From an uncultured Bacteroidales bacterium (GTDB taxonomy: Bacteria > Bacteroidota > Bacteroidia > Bacteroidales > Paludibacteraceae), in assembly GCA_902779705.1 (NCBI GenBank), contig CACZCR010000001.1:212419-276418 (forward strand): a DNA stretch of 64,000 nt. The letters are read 5' to 3'. Below are positions 1 to 10,200 of the stretch, in pieces. Below the pieces are notes generated by a model. It did not search any database, had not been told where the DNA came from, and saw only the letters and a list, made by a program, of their open reading frames with translations. Within the stretch, counting starts at the first letter, position 1. Each line of letters opens with the position of its first letter. Made by a program: the position numbers and the translations under genes.

Positions 1-588
1 GGGGTGTTCATTCAAAGCAAGATGCCAAATAGAGTCACATCCGTAGATGGTTTGGGTTGAGAAGTCATAGTTGCCAGGCTGGGTATATGTTTCCCCGTCT
101 CGGGACCATATGTATTGGCCTTCGGCATCAAGGTAGTGCTGCTCAAAGCCTTCAAAAGGCTTGTGGTAGCGGATATAAATGTGTTCTATACTGTCACAGC
201 CTTGTAGAGACTGCAAGGTGTCATAGAAATCTGTCGGCGCGGTATATGATTTACCACGGAAAACAATAGAATCTCCATCACACAGATCGATGACACGTGT
301 ATACAGATATTCCGGATTGACGGTAAGGTTGAGTCGGTATAAAGGTGTATGTGCCTCATATCCATCTTCGTAATCCGTAGGGAGATATACCATCTCTACC
401 TGATAATACGTGCCTTCGGTGTAGTATTTTTGTCCTCGCCATGTGATTGGCATAACAGACTGGCACAAGGCAGTGTCAGTCACCACAGTGTCATAGACGA
501 TGGTGTAATTGTTCGTTTGACTCCAAGCGGCAATGTGGATTAGAAGCATTGCCAGCAAACAACTAATATATCGTATAGTTTTGATCAT
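1..588 (-). CDS. Partial secreted surface protein with GCDSI repeats (C-terminus beyond window)
   Basis: An open frame runs from an ATG at 588 to the left edge without a stop (196 residues seen). It begins with a clear signal peptide, a lysine followed by a hydrophobic stretch ending near 'AAWSQ' at residues 20-24, so the product is exported. The rest is rich in Tyr, Asp and Thr. The motif G-C-D-S-I occurs twice, at residues 130-134 and 183-187, each time after a short Tyr/Thr-rich strand and before alternating hydrophobic residues. Degenerate 'GCDS' repeats of this sort are common in Bacteroidetes surface adhesin-like proteins. It starts 6 bases after the stop of the upstream barrel gene, so it is the third gene of an operon with the M6 protease. 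No enzyme domain is visible; the function is unknown. Confidence 0.75.
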   Translation of the reverse strand, partial: MIKTIRYISCLLAMLLIHIAAWSQTNNYTIVYDTVVTDTALCQSVMPITWRGQKYYTEGTYYQVEMVYLPTDYEDGYEAHTPLYRLNLTVNPEYLYTRVIDLCDGDSIVFRGKSYTAPTDFYDTLQSLQGCDSIEHIYIRYHKPFEGFEQHYLDAEGQYIWSRDGETYTQPGNYDFSTQTIYGCDSIWHLALNEHP

Positions 589-594
589 AGATTT

Positions 595-1512
595 TTATTG
601 ATAACACATACATCCGTGATGGAAGCCTGCACGTGCAGTTCTGCTACCTCCAATTAGATACGTTAGTTTGAATCCCGCATAGAACGGCACTGTACGATGT
701 CGTTCTGCGAAGGTGTTCAGATAAGGATATACCGTAGCTTGTGTTGCATTGGAGGATTGGGGTAGAATGTTGGGCTGCGGCGTGTCGCGTAGAGCGACAA
801 AGTTGTTTAGCCCATACTCTATATAGAATCCTGCTTTGAGTACGTGGCAGATAGTGCTGCGCGTTCCGACTGACGAGAGTAAGTCATATCCGATCTCTCC
901 GATGACGGATACACCTACATTAAGTCGGTTGTCGGTCTCGGATGAGAAGTCGTAGTCTGTATACCCACGATCGGGCATGTTCTCAAAGGTGACATTATAT
1001 TCCTTGTTGGTAGCACTTAAGTTGTAGGTGCCTGTGCTTTGCGTTTTAGGAGCTAAGGCATAACTAAGTTTAGCGCCTCCTCCTACGTAGAATCCCTGAA
1101 CGTAGTATCCGACCAAAATGGGCACGTCGATAAAACGCCAGTCCATGTCGTCACGCTGGTTGACACGGTAGTGGAAGATCGCTTCTTTTCCCTGAGTATC
1201 TGCGCCTGTGTAGTCTCGCGTGTATTCATCAACCAATAGCGAAGAGCGATGAAAACTCAGTTGTGCTCCTACGCTAGTCCAGAGGCCGCTATTACGGAAC
1301 TCATAGCCTAATCCTATCAATCCGCCACATTGTCCTTTAGAGACAGCGTCCGCGGAACTTAGATGAAGCATAGAGTAGCCGACGCTACCGCTGATGTAGC
1401 CAAAATGGTAGTTGTCGCCATCTAAGCCGTGACTGGTATGCCGCTGTGCGTGGGCAGGAAGTAAACCCACCCATAACAGCAACATTATATATACAACATA
1501 TTGTTTGCGCAT
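595..1512 (-). CDS. Outer-membrane beta-barrel protein
   Basis: 305 residues with a signal peptide (residues 1-22, ending 'PAHAQ'). The remainder alternates short amphipathic strands with Gly, Tyr and Asp turns (for example 'FGYISGSVGYSML', 'FYVGGGAKLSYAL', 'VGVSVIGEIGYDLL', 'FYAGFKLTYLIGG'), the pattern of an 8- to 12-strand porin-like barrel. The tail after the last strand is short and holds two Cys residues ('HGCMCYQ'), odd for a barrel and perhaps a disulfide. It starts 2 bases after the stop of the M6 protease gene and is followed at once by the GCDSI-repeat gene, so the three are probably co-transcribed. No substrate can be assigned. Confidence 0.7.
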   Translation of the reverse strand: MRKQYVVYIMLLLWVGLLPAHAQRHTSHGLDGDNYHFGYISGSVGYSMLHLSSADAVSKGQCGGLIGLGYEFRNSGLWTSVGAQLSFHRSSLLVDEYTRDYTGADTQGKEAIFHYRVNQRDDMDWRFIDVPILVGYYVQGFYVGGGAKLSYALAPKTQSTGTYNLSATNKEYNVTFENMPDRGYTDYDFSSETDNRLNVGVSVIGEIGYDLLSSVGTRSTICHVLKAGFYIEYGLNNFVALRDTPQPNILPQSSNATQATVYPYLNTFAERHRTVPFYAGFKLTYLIGGSRTARAGFHHGCMCYQ

Positions 1513-1514
1513 TA

Positions 1515-4343
1515 TCAGAAGATAAATTTGACTCGTTTGTTCTTACGTCCCAGCTTGCCGGCTTTGGCATGTTGTACCATATATGTCTCTCCTTCGCGGA
1601 AAGCTCTTACCGGTAATGCATAAGAGTAAGCGCCGGTGTATACCGAGGTGGAATAAACCAAGCGTCCTGCGGTGTCATAGAAGTACAGACGGTCGCCTGT
1701 TTTGGGCTCTGTAAGATATACTACATGCGTTGGAGCAGTGTAATAAATGGTGTCATAACCAATAGTCATGATCTTGCTATCTACCGGTTCGCCTGCCAAA
1801 GTCTTGATCTCAACTGCCGGTGAGAGAGCTGTGATATGCTCTTCACATCCTTTTCCCATGTCGGTGCACTGTACTTGGAAGTAATAGGTGCTCTCCGGGT
1901 TGAGGTCGCTGAATGTATAATGCGGCTCAGAACCATCATATGCAGGTAATACATACAGTTGCGAACCTTTGTAGATGTAGTCAATTTTCTCTGATGTGAT
2001 AGCAGTGAAGGCATCGAGAGCCATTCCGGCACCGCCGTTGTCCATCCATGTGAGACGGAAGGTAACGTAGTTGTCATCCTTGCTGAAATCATATGCTGCC
2101 GTCAGTTTCTTAGCTTTGTTGCTGACAACCACTTGGTCGATGAGTACCCATTCTTCTCCATTGAAGGCCTCTACTGCCATCACACCAATGGTGTCAATAG
2201 AGGAGGTAAAGGCATTGTACCAGAAACTCATGCTGGTGACAGCAGAGGGGTAGGTCTCGGAAGTGACTTGGTCTCCATGCTTGGTGATAGCCAAGGCTTT
2301 GGTGCCGTCTGCTTTAGCATAAGTGGTTGTTTGATAGGTATTGGTTTTCCAACCGGATTGCAGTACTTTTTCGCTATCGTCGAAGTTCTCAAAACCTTGT
2401 ACAAACTTCGTTTCTCCTTCGGAGCGCTGGAGCAGTGTGAGGTAATACAATTCAGCATCTTCTATCTCGTTCCAAGTAGCGCGGAAGGAGTATGGAGTGA
2501 TATACTCTATGCTTTGAATCTCAGGTGTCTGTACATATGTTGGGCGCGGAGCCGTTCCATATACAGGGATGGTGAGGTTAGCTGCACTAGAGGAAATACT
2601 GATAGTGGAAGAAGTTACCGAGCAATTCTGTTTGGAAGGACGGAAGCTTACCCACACTTGTTGTTGTAAGGTGGAATCTTCGGCTGCATACAGAGTGGCA
2701 TTTGTCTTCCATGCGGTGCTTGTGCGCGCAGGAGCAGTCTCTCCTATGTAGAACAAGAAGCTGGTGTTAGCGCTACGCAGGGTGATCGGGTCATTGGGGT
2801 CAAGGCTTGTACCTTGCAACTCAAAAGCTTCAGGCTGCCAGTCTACGGTCTGCTTTTGGTCGTTGATGGTAGTGGTGAAAGTCATATCTTTCTTATTGGC
2901 CTTGAGGGATGACTTGCCGACACTGATGTAGGTGAACGTGATAATGCCGTTGTTCTCCTCAATGTTGAATATCGACTGGTCAGTCAAAATAGTGCCATTG
3001 TGGAGAGTCGGGTTGAAAGTTGTCACGTTCGATGTGCCGGGATAGGTATCGGATGAACGTCCTCTTTCTCCCTCGGAACGTTTTTTCCAACCTACACCGT
3101 TAGCTTCTTCTAAGTGCATTCGGATCAATGTCGGTCCGTTGTTCGGCACGTTTTGTGACCATGCGGATGGTGAGTAATCGATGTGCCATACCACCATGCC
3201 GTGTCCCGGAAGATATGAATCCCATACATTGTTATCATTACGGTTCTCCAAGAGGAAGAACTCTTCCGGATTAGGATTGATACCGTTTAAATTGTGCTCG
3301 GTCTCTGCAATCAGATAGGCTTCCGCTTCGAAAGGCGTAGCCGCCAATGCATAATTGCCTGGCAAGGTCAACTGTTTGGGAGTCAACCAGCCTTCATACA
3401 TGCGCTCCCATGCTGAGAACAGAGGAGGCGTGTTGCCATTGTTGTTATAACTGCCTTGACACATAATGTCCCAGTTACCAACGGTATACAGTTTGTAGTC
3501 GGTGTCGTAGAAGTCGGGTTGTCCAATCACGTGTCCGAACTCGTGGCAGAATGTTCCGATACCGCAACGGAGGTCACCGTTACGTCCTTTGTATTCGGAA
3601 GTACAAGCGTATGATCCAACCGTAACACCATTCAGCTTAATGCCCATGTTAGCGATATTGCTGGCGTGCGGCCAAATAGTGTTCTCCGAGGCGCCTTCGG
3701 CCTCATTATGTCCGGCAAAGAAAACGAATACGTTGTCCAATACGCCATCATTGTTGGTGTCATATAGGCTAAAGTCCACTCCGTTTTCTGCTGCCAATTG
3801 GCAGGCTTCAGCTACCATCTCGTTGGCATGAGCACTATGACTCTTGCCGCTATTGGCGCCATAGTACTCCATTTTTCGAGACAGTGTGAATGGACCGAAG
3901 CAGTCGAACTGCGGAGCGAAGATACTATCCGAGCTGGCGATATAATAGTCGCGGCAGGAACCGGTGGCTCCATTGTAGTCATATCCTTGCTTAGTAAGCA
4001 GGTCTTGGAAAGCCTGTCGTGATTGTGCAAAAGGCAGGTCTTTGAAACTAACCAATAGCACCAGACTGCGTGGTGAACCTACTGTGGGGAAGGTGTGACT
4101 TCCTGCAGAGCGTGGTGCGCGACGCATTTTGGCTGCTTGTACTTCTAAGTCCGCGTCAAGTGAACCTTCCAGTAACTTGCCGTCCAAAGTGGTGATATAG
4201 GAATGAAACTCATCGCCGTGACGTTGTGCCATGACGATTGTACCATTTGGCAATGTGTACTGAAATGGGGTAGGATCTGCCGGAACGGCAAACAGCGGAA
4301 TAGCAACTATGGCTATGAGCGCAGAAAGGATGTATCGTTTCAT
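1515..4343 (-). CDS. Secreted M6-family zinc metalloprotease with T9SS-like C-terminal domain
   Basis: 942 residues, an exported peptidase of the immune-inhibitor-A (M6) type. Signal peptide at residues 1-19. The zinc site is H-E-F-G-H at 267-271 followed by 'VIGQPDFYD', the extended M6 signature HExxHxxGxxDxYD. A Ca-binding-like 'DTNNDGVLDN' precedes it. Residues about 470-600 look like an Ig-like or beta-sandwich spacer, then a fibronectin-like or MAM-like segment. The last 80 residues ('YDTAGRLVYS' and a basic end) resemble the type IX secretion C-terminal domain, so export to the surface is likely. The start was moved to the ATG at 4343. The next upstream ATG at 4361 lies almost at the expected transcription start of the promoter at 4371-4402, and only the 4343 start gives a normal lysine-led signal peptide. 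Confidence 0.9.
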   Translation of the reverse strand: MKRYILSALIAIVAIPLFAVPADPTPFQYTLPNGTIVMAQRHGDEFHSYITTLDGKLLEGSLDADLEVQAAKMRRAPRSAGSHTFPTVGSPRSLVLLVSFKDLPFAQSRQAFQDLLTKQGYDYNGATGSCRDYYIASSDSIFAPQFDCFGPFTLSRKMEYYGANSGKSHSAHANEMVAEACQLAAENGVDFSLYDTNNDGVLDNVFVFFAGHNEAEGASENTIWPHASNIANMGIKLNGVTVGSYACTSEYKGRNGDLRCGIGTFCHEFGHVIGQPDFYDTDYKLYTVGNWDIMCQGSYNNNGNTPPLFSAWERMYEGWLTPKQLTLPGNYALAATPFEAEAYLIAETEHNLNGINPNPEEFFLLENRNDNNVWDSYLPGHGMVVWHIDYSPSAWSQNVPNNGPTLIRMHLEEANGVGWKKRSEGERGRSSDTYPGTSNVTTFNPTLHNGTILTDQSIFNIEENNGIITFTYISVGKSSLKANKKDMTFTTTINDQKQTVDWQPEAFELQGTSLDPNDPITLRSANTSFLFYIGETAPARTSTAWKTNATLYAAEDSTLQQQVWVSFRPSKQNCSVTSSTISISSSAANLTIPVYGTAPRPTYVQTPEIQSIEYITPYSFRATWNEIEDAELYYLTLLQRSEGETKFVQGFENFDDSEKVLQSGWKTNTYQTTTYAKADGTKALAITKHGDQVTSETYPSAVTSMSFWYNAFTSSIDTIGVMAVEAFNGEEWVLIDQVVVSNKAKKLTAAYDFSKDDNYVTFRLTWMDNGGAGMALDAFTAITSEKIDYIYKGSQLYVLPAYDGSEPHYTFSDLNPESTYYFQVQCTDMGKGCEEHITALSPAVEIKTLAGEPVDSKIMTIGYDTIYYTAPTHVVYLTEPKTGDRLYFYDTAGRLVYSTSVYTGAYSYALPVRAFREGETYMVQHAKAGKLGRKNKRVKFIF

Positions 4344-4370
4344 AATTATACAATTTTCCAATTAACGCCG

Positions 4371-4402
4371 CAAAGATACAAAAAAATATTTATATATACA
4401 AA
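4371..4402 (-). promoter_or_regulatory. Bacteroidetes-type promoter for the M6 protease operon
   Basis: Read on the minus strand it is TTTG (4402-4399), 20 bases, TATCTTTG (4378-4371), an exact fit to the -33/-7 consensus of Bacteroidetes sigma-A promoters. Transcription should start near 4364, about 20 bases before the chosen start codon. Confidence 0.85.
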
Positions 4403-4479
4403 TATTTTCTGTTTTTTGCCACCAAATCGGACTTTTGTCGTACTCTGGTCTCAATTTTGTCGGTATCTGGAGTGGGTGG

Positions 4480-4516
4480 AATAACAAAATCAGGCGACTG
4501 TTCGAGTCGCCTGATT
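4480..4516 (-). terminator. Rho-independent terminator of the SusCD-lipoprotein operon
   Basis: A perfect 12-bp inverted repeat (4488-4499 with 4505-4516, stem AATCAGGCGACT) with a 5-base loop. On the minus strand it is followed by a T-rich run. It lies just downstream of the stop of the Big2 lipoprotein gene at 4544 and separates that operon from the M6 promoter. Confidence 0.85.
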
Positions 4517-4543
4517 GATGTGTTTGCACTTTTAGCAAGTGTC

Positions 4544-5632
4544 TTATTTTGCCATGTGGAATTTCTCGGTATTCTTAATGCTACGAGGCATTTCTGCTTT
4601 GTGCATTTTGAGAATAGCGGGATCAGCAACAGTGTATTTCTTTGCAGTCTCGCTCGGCAGCAACTCGTAGTATTTGTCAGTTGTGCCACACCATGCAGCG
4701 GGCTCTACGAACTCCTTACCAGCCTCGTCAACCATCAAACCACCTGCGTTGTCGAACCAAGAGATATTGCTCTTATAGTAAGCTTGGTTCTCGTCGCCGA
4801 CAAAGATGCTATTCTTGATCATACCAACAGTAGGATAGCCCTGATATGTAGCGCAGTCAAGATACCAGATCTCTGCTCCGATAATACCACCTGTCTCAGA
4901 ATCATTATTCATGAATGCAAGTTGAGTAGCAGCGTCACCGGTCTTACCTGCTTTAGCGCAGTAAGCGTAAGCGGTATCGTTAGGATTGAACTTGTCAGCG
5001 TCAACAAACTGCAGCGAGCTGGCAGATAAGTAGTAGTAGTTCGGACCTTTACCAAGATCCTCGGTGATCAGGTAAACAGGAACGGTGTCAACGAAACAGA
5101 TGTAACCTACACCCTCGTTCGCACCAGTAGTCATATTCAGGCTGATGCCTTCGCCCCATACACGTGCGGTAGCAGGAACAAGAATACAGTGTACTTCTTG
5201 ACCGCTTGCGAGTGTGACGAGTGCAGTGTCATTGCTGAGGATGGTGTTTTTGTCGAGGTTCCAGATCGTCCAACCTGCCCATGCGAACATGTCTTCTGCA
5301 GATGAAACGGTTACCACGCAGGTGTCAGATTTTGCACCTTCAGCGCTAACGATAATGTTAGCAGTACCAGCAGCTACACCGGAAACCAAACCTGCTTGAG
5401 ATACAGTTGCTACCTCAGGGTTGTCAGAGGTGTAAGTAACAGTAACCTCGGTTCCTGCAGGAGTAACGACGGTACGAATCTTCTCTTCGTCTCCAACAGC
5501 CAACTCGAGAGTCTTGGGAGTAACGTTAAGTACGATACCCTCTTGTGGTGTAGGACCGTCACCTTTCTTCTCACAGCTGCTGAACGAAAGAGCAGCTACG
5601 GCTACGATAGCCAATAACAAATACTTTTTCAT
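4544..5632 (-). CDS. Surface lipoprotein with Big2 Ig-like domain (SusE-position gene)
   Basis: 362 residues. Lipoprotein signal peptide with lipobox 'SFSSC', Cys20. Residues about 35-110 form a bacterial Ig-like group 2 (Big2) domain ('VTPKTLELAVGDEEKIRTVV', 'NPEVATVSQAGLVSGVAAGTA'). The remaining 250 residues are not recognised; they are rich in aromatic residues and may form a ligand-binding beta domain. It is the third gene after SusC and SusD (41-base gap), the usual place for a SusE/F-like surface glycan-binding lipoprotein, so a role in holding substrate at the cell surface is inferred. A strong terminator follows. Confidence 0.75.
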   Translation of the reverse strand: MKKYLLLAIVAVAALSFSSCEKKGDGPTPQEGIVLNVTPKTLELAVGDEEKIRTVVTPAGTEVTVTYTSDNPEVATVSQAGLVSGVAAGTANIIVSAEGAKSDTCVVTVSSAEDMFAWAGWTIWNLDKNTILSNDTALVTLASGQEVHCILVPATARVWGEGISLNMTTGANEGVGYICFVDTVPVYLITEDLGKGPNYYYLSASSLQFVDADKFNPNDTAYAYCAKAGKTGDAATQLAFMNNDSETGGIIGAEIWYLDCATYQGYPTVGMIKNSIFVGDENQAYYKSNISWFDNAGGLMVDEAGKEFVEPAAWCGTTDKYYELLPSETAKKYTVADPAILKMHKAEMPRSIKNTEKFHMAK

Positions 5633-5673
5633 AATAAATCTTTTTTGTTGTTAATAATGTGAACTAATACATA

Positions 5674-7251
5674 TTATTTTTTATGCATATTTTCTGTATC
5701 CGTAGTGCGGATATAGGGGTTGTAATACAACTCGGAGTTTGGCAACTCGAAGGTGAACTTACGAGCAGCAGAAGGATCTACCTCCTTGTTGCTACGCAAG
5801 TGGTTGTCGCCCAGGCTGACTTTCTCGCCGTAACGACGGAGTGTCTGCAAGCCGTAACCCTCGCCCCAGAGCTCTACACGCCAGTTGTATTTGATGGCAG
5901 CGAGCAGGTCGTTGTCAACATTGTCCTTCCAAGCCTGGTACTCGGTCTCCATGCCTCCTACTACACGCAGATCGGTGATAGCGAAGAGGTAGTTCTTGGC
6001 GTTGACATAATCGTTGTTGCGGCATGCTGCCTCAGCTGCGATAAGGTAGGCAGCCTCCAGACGCATAAAGACGTCGTCGCTCAACCAATCCTTGTCGCCT
6101 TGAATCTTAGCAGGTAACTTGGCGGAGTAGAACTTGCCGTCCGGTGCATATTGGAACTTATTAGCATTCTTCTGTCCGGAGGTAGCGTAGTTGTTCCACC
6201 AATACTTACGAAGATCCCAAGCAGGAATCGACTCATAGAGCAATTGGTCAATACCTTTCACATCGCCTGCAGAAGCGTAGCTCCACGAGTAGATGTCGCA
6301 TTGTCCGAAGAACGATGCCAGCGAAGTGGTGTTCTCTACCGTTACATCTTTACCCCAGATCCAGTTGTTGTTGGAAATGTCGTTGAAACCGGTAGTCAGC
6401 ACTTGCTCTGTAGGCAACAAGTTGGCGGTTGTATTTTCGATAGCTTCAACTGCTATTGTGTATGCTTTAGCATAGTCGCCCTTGTTGAGGTAGGAGTATG
6501 CCAAAGTGATACGTGCCATGTCAATATTGGCTTCGATCTTGTTGGTACGCTGGATGCCCACTGCGTCGGTAACCTCAAATACCTCAATAGCAGTTGTGAG
6601 GTCCTCTTCGATGCGCAGGTATACGTCGGCTACGTTAGCACGTGGTGCACCGAGGATGGTATCACCTTTGGTGTCCTCTTCAGTGTAGATAGGTACTGCC
6701 GGGCTGTTGAGATCCGCATCAGGAGCGATGAAATAGCGAGTCAAGCCTGCATAAGCCCAGCCACGCATGGTGTAGATTTCAGCAGCATACATCATCATGC
6801 GCAACAAGTCGTCCGTTGCATCGTCAGGATGAACAGCTGCCAAGTTGGCAAACTCTTGCGGATACTTGTTCTCAATAGCATTGAGCGCCTTGTTACAGAT
6901 ACGGATAATGCCGTAATAGTAGTTCCAGAAATAAGCACGACGGGTGTAGGTCTGCTCTTTCTCGTCGGTAGCAAACCATCCGTAGTTTTGGGTCTTGAGT
7001 GCCATATCACCGCACAACAAGTCTCCGTACATATCAATCGAGCGGAGACCGAATACATCGTGATCTCCTCCGTACTCATAGAGTAGGGTGTACAAACCTT
7101 TGACAGTACCTTCGGTAGCATCGTCCATGTTGAGGTACTGCTCTTCGGTAATGCTGCTACCATAAGGATATGAATCTAAGTAACTGTCAGCACAACTGCT
7201 TACTGCCAATGAAGTGGCAACCAAAGCGAGGATATAATATATCTTTTTCAT
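5674..7251 (-). CDS. SusD/RagB-family nutrient-binding outer-membrane lipoprotein
   Basis: 525 residues, lipobox 'AVSSC' with Cys20, then 'DSYLDSYPYG' typical of the SusD N-terminus ('fLd..P'). TPR-like helices follow (for example 'AEIYTMRGWAYAGLTRYF' and 'ARITLAYSYLNKGDYAKAYTIA'), and the C-terminal third has 'RLEAAYLIAAEAACRNND' and 'RVELWGEGYGLQTLRRYG', the conserved C-terminal SusD region. The protein acts as the lid of the SusC channel. It lies 32 bases after SusC. The substrate cannot be read from sequence, and no glycanase is adjacent; the metalloprotease downstream is in a separate transcription unit, so the substrate could be a glycan or a peptide. Confidence 0.93.
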   Translation of the reverse strand: MKKIYYILALVATSLAVSSCADSYLDSYPYGSSITEEQYLNMDDATEGTVKGLYTLLYEYGGDHDVFGLRSIDMYGDLLCGDMALKTQNYGWFATDEKEQTYTRRAYFWNYYYGIIRICNKALNAIENKYPQEFANLAAVHPDDATDDLLRMMMYAAEIYTMRGWAYAGLTRYFIAPDADLNSPAVPIYTEEDTKGDTILGAPRANVADVYLRIEEDLTTAIEVFEVTDAVGIQRTNKIEANIDMARITLAYSYLNKGDYAKAYTIAVEAIENTTANLLPTEQVLTTGFNDISNNNWIWGKDVTVENTTSLASFFGQCDIYSWSYASAGDVKGIDQLLYESIPAWDLRKYWWNNYATSGQKNANKFQYAPDGKFYSAKLPAKIQGDKDWLSDDVFMRLEAAYLIAAEAACRNNDYVNAKNYLFAITDLRVVGGMETEYQAWKDNVDNDLLAAIKYNWRVELWGEGYGLQTLRRYGEKVSLGDNHLRSNKEVDPSAARKFTFELPNSELYYNPYIRTTDTENMHKK

Positions 7252-7283
7252 AATCGTTTTCTTTTTAGCGGTTAGTACTTGGA

Positions 7284-10200
7284 TTAGAAGGTCAGCTTGA
7301 TACCACCGACGATAGTTGACAGCGGCGAGTAGCCGTGGGTGTCAGAGTTTCCGGTGAAGGAAGTCATCGGGTTGTAACCGCGGCGTGCGGAAGCTATAGC
7401 GAGGTTGGTGGCTGATACATAGAAGTGCAACTTCTGCAGTTTGATCTTCTCAATGAGCTTCTTGGGGAAGTTGTAACCAAGCTGTACGTTGTTCAAACTG
7501 AAGAACGAGTTGCTGGTCAAGAAGCGGGTAGAAGATGTGTTAGCATCACCGTCATAAGTACCTACACCGTTAGACATACGCGGGATGTCAGTCGGGTCAA
7601 GGTTGCTATATGTACCGTCAGCGTTCTTAACACCGTGACCGGGGTTGTTCTCGGTCCAAGCGTTGTGAACATCCATGTGCCAGTTATGGTTACCCACCTG
7701 ATTGTTGTCCATCAATGCCATGTAGGTAGCATCGAAGCCATAACCGCCGATTTGATATGAGCAGCTAGCTGACAATGTAACACCGTATACCTCGAGGTCG
7801 AAGCCTACACCACCGTTCAAGTCAGGCAAGTAGGATTTGCCGATATACTGCGAAGCAGCGGTAGTAACATCGTTGGTAGTCGTGGTAGCCAAGTATTGCT
7901 CAGGGTTCTCTACGCCATCGTTCTTCTGGTCCAGAATCCATTGATGGAGAGAAGAAATGTAGTTGTATGAACCGTCAGCCTTTGCGTCCATAAATCCGCC
8001 GTAACGGGTATCGTAGTATGCCTCGAAGAGCGACTCACCATTGGTAGGATCAACACCCAGATAACGTTTGGTGTAGTGATCATACAAGGAGTGACCCTCA
8101 GACATAGCGCCGTTCATCGTCATGCGGTGAGGAGTGCCGTCTTCGTCGTAGTAGTCGATAGGCATTTGGGTCATATAGTTCTTATAGTGTGCACCGTTGA
8201 GCTTGAAGTCCAGTTTTACGTTACGCATATCTATAGCGTGGAGGTCGAGTTGGAACTCAAAGCCGGTGTTAACCATCTTAGCATCGTTGGTAGGGATAGA
8301 GCTGTAACCGAGCGATGGAGCTACCGCGCGAGGCGATACCATGTTATCAGTCAGTTTCCAGAAATAATCAAACTCTGCATCCAGATATTTGCCGATAGAG
8401 AACTCAAGACCGAGGTCTACCGTGTTAGAACGCTCCCATGTGATAGATGGGTTACCTTTGCTTGCCCAGAGGTAAGCGATCTCATCGTTCAGGTTCTCGA
8501 TAGTGTACATATCAGTGTAGCTATAGAGGGAGTTAACCTGGTTACCCAGCACACCCCAGCTCAGACGCAACTTACCGTCTTTGAGCCATTCTTTAGCATC
8601 AGAGTTCTCGATAAAGCTCTCGTTGGTGAATGTCCAAGCTGCACCTACGGATCCGAAGTGACCCCAGCGGTGTCCTTTGGCGTAACGCGAGCTACCGTCA
8701 GCACGATAGTTGGCCGAGATAGTATAGCGCTCGTCATAGGTGTAGGAAGCTGAAGCGAGGTAAGCATCCAACGCATAGCGTGTGGAGTTGCCCTCGATGG
8801 CGTTCATCTTGATGGCGTTACCCAACTCAATGCTGCTACCGTCAGCGATATAGGACTTATAACCCAGTGTGTAGTTGGTGTTGTAGAGATAGTTCTCGTG
8901 ACCGGCCAATACGTGAATGGTGTGATCACCAAAGGTGTTGTTGTACTCGAGCAACTCTTGAGCAGCTACGGTAAACAGGTTGTGGCTCTGTTGTTGAATA
9001 CGACCGATACCTTCTGCATCACCGTAATACTTGTTAGTCAAGTCCGAATAGCGGTTGTTGTAGTAGTGCAAACCGGCATTGATAGTAAATTTCAAGCCCT
9101 TGTAGAGTTTGAACTCCAAAGAGGTCTTGGCATCTACCTCGTGTTGTACTTGGTTCTCTTTATCCAGACGGAGCGAACCTGCCGGGTTGATACCCATACC
9201 GAACGAACGGTTCAGGTCGTTACCGAAGTCATACATCGGCAGACCGGTACGCGGGTCGATAGGAATGTTTCCGTTCTCGTCGCGAACATAAACCGGATAG
9301 ATAGACGGGATGGCATTGACATAGTAGAAACCATTGTTCATTGCACCGTCACCGTTCTGGTCAGGGCTATTCATATTTGAATAGGTGTATGCCAAATTGA
9401 CGTTACCTTTCAACCATTTCTTGGGCTCGTAATCTACGTTCGAACGAACACTGAAACGATTGTAGTCCGAAGACTGGTAGTAACCCTCGTCCATAAGGTA
9501 ACCGAAGGAGGTGAAGTATTTCACTTTCTCGGTACCACCGGAGATCTTCACGTTAGCGTCCACTTTCTGTCCTGTACGGAAGATAGCGTCGCGCCATGAC
9601 TCCAGATTCTCGTATCCGGCTCTACGCGGGATTTGGGTATCGAACGAAGGATTGACATTGCCGTTATCATCATATGGGTTGATAAGGTTCTTGCCGGCAG
9701 CTTGCCACAGGTTGTATCCTACAGGCAGACCGCTACCGCTATAGAGCAGGTTGTTGGCATTCTTGACAGCGACTGTTTGCGTAGCACCGCTGGCATAACG
9801 CTGGCCGTTGTAGATACTTTGCCAAGCCATAGTAACATAATCCTCAGGGCTGGAGATTACATCGTAGAGCGGCAACAGACGCATGTTGGCACCATATTTG
9901 ACGTCAACTTCAATCTTGCCGGTCTCTCCGGAAGTACCTTTCTTGGTAGTGATGACGATCACACCATTGGCACCACGTGCACCATACAAAGAAGTAGCCG
10001 TAGCGTCTTTGAGGACGGTGTAGGATGCGATGTCACCCGGATCGATAGAAGAGATGTCACCGTCGTAGGTCACACCGTCTACTACGTAGAGAGGAGCCGA
10101 GCTACCATTGATAGAACCGATACCACGGATACGGATTGTAGCATTCGTACCCGGCTGGCCGCTACCGTTGATGACTTGTACACCGGCGATCTCACCTGCC

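Noticed and set aside
6151..7086. A 311-residue plus-strand open frame across SusD
   Set aside because: Shadow of the SusD gene; no start context or recognisable sequence.
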